Of a stretch of DNA of 64,000 nucleotides, positions 60,086-64,000 are shown piece by piece. The stretch's first letter is position 1. Every line of letters starts with the position of its first letter. Position numbers and translations under genes: made by a program. The notes under the pieces are model-generated. The model did not search any database and was not told the origin of the DNA. It worked only from the letters and a program-made list of their open reading frames with translations. This DNA is from DQWO01 sp964478545 (GTDB taxonomy: Bacteria > Desulfobacterota > Anaeroferrophillalia > Anaeroferrophillales > Anaeroferrophillaceae), in contig CAYZIS010000001.1 in NCBI GenBank assembly GCA_964478545.1, forward strand, positions 1-64,000. The letters run 5' to 3'.

Positions 60086-60643
60086 TTATGACTCCTTTCC
60101 CGCCACTACCGTTTCTTTATATGCCCGTTTCATGGCCTTAATATTACGAGCCGCAATCCGGCCAAAGCGTTTTTCCAGTGGAGCAACCAGGGAATCTATC
60201 GAAATCACTTCTTTCCCTTTCACCAAAGCCCCCAACATGGTGGTATTGGTAATCGGCAATCCCAGTTCTTCCATGGCAATATGGGTTGCATCCACCTTGG
60301 CAATTGCGGTTTTGAAACCAAACTCCTGACGCAGCTCGTTAATGGATTTACCGCTGTTAATCACCAGAATCCCGTCTTCCTTTAACCCGTCTTCCACGTC
60401 AACAATTTTCATCACCGATGGATCAAGGACAACCACAATATCCGGAGCATAGACTTTTGTCCGGTTCCGAATTTTGGTGTCGCTGACCCGGGCAAAAGCA
60501 ATGACCGGTGCCCCCCGTCTTTCCGGGCCAAAACTCGGGAAGGCCTGGGCATATTTTCCTTCGCTAATGGCAGCTATAGCAAGCATTTCTGCAGAGGTTA
60601 CCCCCCCCTGACCACCTCTTCCGTGAATCCTGACTTCAATCAT
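60086..60643 (-). CDS. porC: 2-oxoacid:ferredoxin oxidoreductase, gamma subunit (second Por operon)
   Basis: A 185-residue gamma subunit, first gene of the operon C-D-A-B-NuoE-NuoF-HoxU-like. Signature VRIHGRGGQGGVTSAEMLAI, FPSFGPERRGAPVIAFARV, and NTTMLGALVKGKEVISID. GGAGAAT is near the ATG. Only 67 bases separate it from recR, so the operon may share a transcript with recR or start close to here. Confidence 0.94.
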   Translation of the reverse strand: MIEVRIHGRGGQGGVTSAEMLAIAAISEGKYAQAFPSFGPERRGAPVIAFARVSDTKIRNRTKVYAPDIVVVLDPSVMKIVDVEDGLKEDGILVINSGKSINELRQEFGFKTAIAKVDATHIAMEELGLPITNTTMLGALVKGKEVISIDSLVAPLEKRFGRIAARNIKAMKRAYKETVVAGKES

Positions 60644-60710
60644 GAATATTCTCCTTCATCCCGGAATCCAGAACTAATAATTAATTTTCCTGGTACAAGC
60701 AACACCATCT

Positions 60711-61313
60711 TTATAATTTACATCGACCATTGATCGATTTTTCAATGGTTACCGGATCCATGTATTCAAAATCAGCCCCCACCGGCAAACCACATGCCGG
60801 CCGGCTTATATGGATGTTGAGTGGTTTGAGCAGTGCAGCAATATACATGGCAGTCACATTACCTTCAACCGTCAAATTAGTTGAAATGATTACCTCCTGG
60901 ATCCGTTTGCGAACAACAAGATCCTTCAATCGGTTCAAGCGCAGGTCTTCAGGTCCCACCCCCTGTAACGGGGCCACTACCCCATGGAGGACAAAGTAAT
61001 GACCTTTAAAAGCTCCCGATTTTTCAATCGCCGTCACATCTGCAGGAAATTCAACTACACACAACTGCTGGGCATCCCTAGAGGAATCAGAACATAAAGG
61101 ACAGGGATCAACCTCAGTTAAATTCTGACAATTAGAACACAATTGCAGGCGGGAGGTAACTTCATGAATAGCCTGCGACAAACGCACCGCCTCAGGAGGC
61201 GACATGCGGACAATGTGAAAAGCCAGGCGGTCTGCGGTTTTCCGACCCACCCCGGGCAATTTCATCAACTGTTCCACCAGCTTCTTGAGCGGTTCCGGAT
61301 ATTTATGCATCAC
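60711..61313 (-). CDS. recR: Recombination protein RecR
   Basis: A 200-residue RecR. N-terminal helix-hairpin-helix (KLPGVGRKTADRLAFH), C4 zinc finger (CSNCQNLTEVDPCPLC), and a Toprim domain (LCVVEFPADVTAIEKSG, ISTNLTVEGNVTAMYIAAL, GLPVGADFEYMD). It acts with RecFO in gap repair. The usual neighbours dnaX and ybaB are missing. Confidence 0.97.
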   Translation of the reverse strand: MMHKYPEPLKKLVEQLMKLPGVGRKTADRLAFHIVRMSPPEAVRLSQAIHEVTSRLQLCSNCQNLTEVDPCPLCSDSSRDAQQLCVVEFPADVTAIEKSGAFKGHYFVLHGVVAPLQGVGPEDLRLNRLKDLVVRKRIQEVIISTNLTVEGNVTAMYIAALLKPLNIHISRPACGLPVGADFEYMDPVTIEKSINGRCKL

Positions 61314-61527
61314 AACCTGATCCAGACCGGCGGACGCCCATATAATCCATCATATTGCATGCAGCTACCCCAAGTCACCGGCTTTGTCAAGTGACATTTA
61401 TATATTTCTATTCACAGATGTTTAAAAAATCCCATTGATCTCAAAGCAGGTTTTGACCCATCACCTCATACTGAACGCTCTCAACTGTCAGTAAAGCATT
61501 GGAAAAACAGATGGTTAGGCTGATTGC

Positions 61528-61555
61528 CCATCCGGAAACTGGTGTTTCCGGATGG
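61528..61555. repeat. Perfect 12-bp hairpin after the epimerase gene
   Basis: Stem CCATCCGGAAAC with its complement and loop TGGT, 37 bases past the end of the epimerase gene (minus). No T-run follows, so it may protect the 3' end rather than terminate. A similar CCGGAAA hairpin lies upstream of prpE near 28024-28043. The rest of the 278-bp gap to recR shows nothing I recognise. Confidence 0.6.
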
Positions 61556-61591
61556 AAACTAATTAAGTTTACCGAACACTACAGGTTACTG

Positions 61592-61990
61592 TTATTTTTG
61601 TGACAACTCGGTCAAAACACCCTTGGAACTTTTGGGGTGAATAAACGCAACCTTCGCCTCATGGGCTCCCAATCGGGGAGATTCATCAATCATACGAGCC
61701 CCGTGTGCTTTCATGTTTTGGATTTCTGCTTCAATATCATCAGTAGCATAGCAGATATGATGAATACCTTCACCTTTTTTTTCTAAATATTTTGCCACCG
61801 GAGAATCCTCGCTGGTGGGCATCACCAGCTCAATATTTGTTTCTCCAATTTTAAAAAAAGCAACTTTGACCTTTTGATTCTCAACCTCGTCAACTCCCTG
61901 TAATTCCATCCCCAATACATCACGATAAAATTTTGAGGTTTCATCAAGATCATGAACTGCAATACCAATATGATCAATTTTCTTCAGCAT
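61592..61990 (-). CDS. mce: Methylmalonyl-CoA epimerase
   Basis: A 132-residue vicinal-oxygen-chelate enzyme. Metal ligands in KIDHIGIAVHDLDE (His), NIELVMP (Glu), GIHHICYATDD (His) and the C-terminal VLTELSQK (Glu). It interconverts the (R) and (S) forms of methylmalonyl-CoA. It is the last gene of the mutase operon. Confidence 0.93.
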   Translation of the reverse strand: MLKKIDHIGIAVHDLDETSKFYRDVLGMELQGVDEVENQKVKVAFFKIGETNIELVMPTSEDSPVAKYLEKKGEGIHHICYATDDIEAEIQNMKAHGARMIDESPRLGAHEAKVAFIHPKSSKGVLTELSQK

Positions 61991-62005
61991 TAGCTCCTCC
62001 AGTCG

Positions 62006-62941
62006 TCAGCCAATTATTTTGACGCCCATTTCCTTAAACAATTTTTCAGCCCCTTCCAACGGAGTTATCTCTTTTTGATAAATATCTTTCACCACTTGTT
62101 CAAAGTCGGGATAAGCATTTGCCAACTCAACAATCCCATCCATCAGATAAGTACATAATTCCTGTCTGACATTTGATTTAAATTTTTCCTGATCCAGACC
62201 TTTACCATGAACATACTCCCGGTGCCGGTAAATACCGGCCAGCAAATCGGCAATTCCCACATCATCCCTGGCAACCGTCGAGAAAATATCAGGCTTCCAA
62301 TCCCCGGTAGACATATCAAGCATCACCCGAAGTTCGTTTACCAGTTTCGCTGCTCCTTCCCGATCAGCCTTGTTAACCGCGAAAACATCAGCTATTTCCA
62401 GCACCCCGGCCTTGGCAATCTGAACGGCATCCCCAAGTCCGGGAACCATCACCACAACCGTGGTATGGGCAATCTTGACAATATCGACCTCATCCTGACC
62501 AACGCCTACGGTTTCAACAATTATCACATCCTTGCCGGCGGCATCAAGCAAGTGAATAACATCAACAGTGGTCTTGGCCAGCCCCCCCATATGGCTGCGA
62601 GTCGCCATGCTGCGAATAAATACCCCATCATCCAAAGCATGCTGCTGCATGCGAATTCGATCCCCAAGAATTGCGCCGCCGGAAAAAGGACTGGAGGGAT
62701 CGACAGCAATAATGCCAACGGTCTTTCCCTGCTGTCGCAACAAAGCAATAAGTTTATCGGTCAGGGTACTTTTTCCGGCCCCGGGAGGCCCGGTAATACC
62801 AATGAGGTAAGCGTTGCCAGTTCGGGGAAAAATCGCTTTGAGCAATGCTTTCTTTCCGGGACGATCATTTTCAACTATGGTAATCGCTTTAGCCAACGAT
62901 CTGACATTGCCACTCACCAATCCTTCAATAATATCAGTCAA
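62006..62941 (-). CDS. meaB: MeaB-type GTPase chaperone of methylmalonyl-CoA mutase
   Basis: A 311-residue G3E-family GTPase. Walker A IGITGPPGAGKSTLTDKL, switch region AVDPSSPFSGGAILGDRIRM, VETVGVGQDEVDI, and the base-recognition NKAD in FAVNKADREGAA. It loads and protects the B12 cofactor of the mutase. The gene sits between the mutase small subunit and the epimerase. Confidence 0.95.
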   Translation of the reverse strand: MTDIIEGLVSGNVRSLAKAITIVENDRPGKKALLKAIFPRTGNAYLIGITGPPGAGKSTLTDKLIALLRQQGKTVGIIAVDPSSPFSGGAILGDRIRMQQHALDDGVFIRSMATRSHMGGLAKTTVDVIHLLDAAGKDVIIVETVGVGQDEVDIVKIAHTTVVVMVPGLGDAVQIAKAGVLEIADVFAVNKADREGAAKLVNELRVMLDMSTGDWKPDIFSTVARDDVGIADLLAGIYRHREYVHGKGLDQEKFKSNVRQELCTYLMDGIVELANAYPDFEQVVKDIYQKEITPLEGAEKLFKEMGVKIIG

Positions 62942-62976
62942 TCACTGCCTCTCTATTGGGAAATTTTACGATTTAT

Positions 62977-63015
62977 TGCTGGCTTCGTAAAAACTCCATC
63001 TTCTTTGTTATACTG
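62977..63015 (-). repeat. R2 repeat, fragment
   Basis: TGGCTTCGTAAAAACTCCAT and TCTTCTTTGTTAT match the end of the inverted R2 copies (compare 26030-26068 read on the minus strand). The rest of the element is lost. Confidence 0.55.
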
Positions 63016-63074
63016 CCGCTCTAATTCGCCAGAGCAACAGGAAATATTTTGATAGTTAGCTCAAATGCGGATTA

Positions 63075-63154
63075 CCTGAAATTCCGATATGAAGGTTTTT
63101 TGACCATGATTGTTCATGATCAAAACTTTTCAATCCTGATATCGGAATGTCAGG
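63075..63154. repeat. Long imperfect palindrome between mutase small subunit and meaB
   Basis: Arms CCTGAAATTCCGATATGAAG and, on the other strand, CCTGACATTCCGATATCAGG, centre CATGATTGTTCATG. About 80 bp in all. It begins 4 bases past the end of the mutase small-subunit gene (minus) and could attenuate transcription into meaB or stabilise the upstream message. Confidence 0.6.
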
Positions 63155-63157
63155 GGT

Positions 63158-63568
63158 TTACTGATTCACCTGGTCGGTAATAAACTTTATGGTTTCATCA
63201 GTAGAAGATCCGGGCCGAAAGATCTCCTTGATACCAGCCTCTTTCAAACCGGCAATATCCCCATCAGGAATGATGCCGCCTCCAAAGACCAGGATATCCT
63301 CAGCACCTTTCTCCCTCAGCAATTTCACTACCTTGGGAAAAAGGTTATTATGGGCCCCTGAAAGACAGCTAAGCCCTACGGCATCTACGTCTTCCTGAAT
63401 CGCCGTAGCCACAATCTGTTCGGGAGTCTGCCGAATCCCGGTATATATAACCTCCATCCCGGCATCTCTCAACGCCCGGGCTACCACTCTGGCTCCCCGA
63501 TCATGACCGTCCAAACCCGGTTTGCCAACTAGTACCTTTATCCTTTTAGCCATACCTCTTCCCTCCAT
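63158..63568 (-). CDS. Methylmalonyl-CoA mutase, cobalamin-binding subunit
   Basis: A 136-residue B12-binding domain protein. KVLVGKPGLDGHDRGARVVA holds the D-x-H-x-x-G base-off ligand motif; VGLSCLSGAH and VFGGGIIPDGDI complete the cobalamin site. It is a separate small subunit rather than a domain of the large one, as in many archaea and anaerobic bacteria. AGGGAAGAGG lies ahead of the ATG. Confidence 0.93.
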   Translation of the reverse strand: MEGRGMAKRIKVLVGKPGLDGHDRGARVVARALRDAGMEVIYTGIRQTPEQIVATAIQEDVDAVGLSCLSGAHNNLFPKVVKLLREKGAEDILVFGGGIIPDGDIAGLKEAGIKEIFRPGSSTDETIKFITDQVNQ

Positions 63569-63587
63569 ATTTTAACAAGCCGGAATA

Positions 63588-64000
63588 CTACTGTTCCTGA
63601 TATTCACCAAATACCTGACGTAAAACACCACAAACTTCACCCAGGCTAGCATACAACTTCACCGCCACCAGAATGGGAATCATCAGGTTTCCTCCCTCTT
63701 CAGCAACGACTTTCAGTTCTTGTAAGACTTTATTCACCGCTTCATTATCCCGGCTTTCTTTCACCTGCGCCAGTTTCTGCCGTTGCTTCACTTCCATCTC
63801 TGCCTTGACCGTCAGTAGATTCTCCGGAGGTGCTTCTTCAATGGTAAATTTATTCACCCCAACAATAATCTGTTCCTTTGCTTCCACTGCTTTTTGATAG
63901 GCGTAGGCACTGTCACCAATTTCATTCTGAATATACCCAGCTTCTATGGCTTTAACCACTCCACCCAGATCATCTATTTTCTTAATATAGGCCAGGGCCT
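63588..64000 (-). CDS. Methylmalonyl-CoA mutase, large subunit (C-terminal part, cut by window edge)
   Basis: The frame is open to the right edge and gives the last ~137 residues of the catalytic subunit: IDDLGGVVKAIEAGYIQNEI, GDSAYAYQKAVEAKEQIIVG, VNKFT, and a helical tail, ending EYQEQ. The substrate-binding barrel lies beyond the window. The stop is 19 bases ahead of the small-subunit gene. Confidence 0.93.
   Translation of the reverse strand, partial: ALAYIKKIDDLGGVVKAIEAGYIQNEIGDSAYAYQKAVEAKEQIIVGVNKFTIEEAPPENLLTVKAEMEVKQRQKLAQVKESRDNEAVNKVLQELKVVAEEGGNLMIPILVAVKLYASLGEVCGVLRQVFGEYQEQ

Noticed and set aside
62207..63052. 281-codon frame on the plus strand
   Set aside because: Antisense to meaB; includes an R2 fragment at its end.

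Overview
The window reads as a chromosomal segment of an anaerobic, Gram-negative bacterium, most like the deltaproteobacterial lineages (Desulfobacterota and relatives). The reasons are an outer-membrane porin and many lipoproteins, two oxygen-sensitive 2-oxoacid:ferredoxin oxidoreductases, paired acetyl- and propionyl-CoA synthetases, a methylmalonyl-CoA branch, a 2-hydroxyacyl-CoA dehydratase-type protein, a sigma-54 two-component system and ThyX instead of ThyA. No rRNA is present, so the placement is inference.

Layout. 1-6 kb: a HigBA-type toxin-antitoxin locus whose toxin is broken, a porin, a secreted FG-GAP-like protein and a DUF4143 ATPase. 6-13 kb: phosphomannomutase, then a kinase-lipoprotein-sigma54 regulator trio matching QseE/QseG/QseF (GlrK/GlrR). 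13-18 kb (minus): a Por operon with a GltD-like flavoprotein fused to a ferredoxin. 18-26 kb: two paralogous lipoproteins, ilvD, a DUF89 protein, a GxxExxY gene in an inverted-repeat cassette, hinT and a methyltransferase. 26-32 kb: divergent prpE and acsA around a triplicated 84-bp promoter-like repeat, then an HgdB-like protein. 32-34.8 kb: GGDEF, PilZ-like and GerMN proteins. 34.8-37.3 kb: a gene graveyard of broken toxin-antitoxin and other genes, including a nucleotidyltransferase split by a 125-bp MITE with a clean 5-bp target duplication. 37.5-54 kb (minus): tRNA-Asn, mutS2, yqeY and a long housekeeping run (rph-rdgB-coaE, rho, rpmE-thyX-prfA-prmC-murA-hisD-hisB-hisH-lipoprotein-hisA-hisF). 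54.5-60.6 kb (minus): a second Por operon (C-D-A-B) followed by NuoE, NuoF and a HoxU-like iron-sulfur protein. 60.7-64 kb (minus): recR, methylmalonyl-CoA epimerase, meaB and the two methylmalonyl-CoA mutase subunits, the large one cut by the window edge.

How it fits together. PrpE with mutase, epimerase and MeaB handles propionate/propionyl-CoA; AcsA and the two Por enzymes connect acetate, acetyl-CoA and pyruvate; each Por operon carries its own NAD(P)H-linked electron module, a GltD-like one in the first and a NuoEF/HoxU-like one in the second. 

The gaps between genes are packed with short repeat families, several of them palindromic with terminal inverted repeats and target-site duplications. 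These repeats, the decayed 34.8-37.3 kb island and the Por-plus-diaphorase operon are the most interesting material. I found no CRISPR array, no intact transposase and no clearly undescribed multi-gene defence system.
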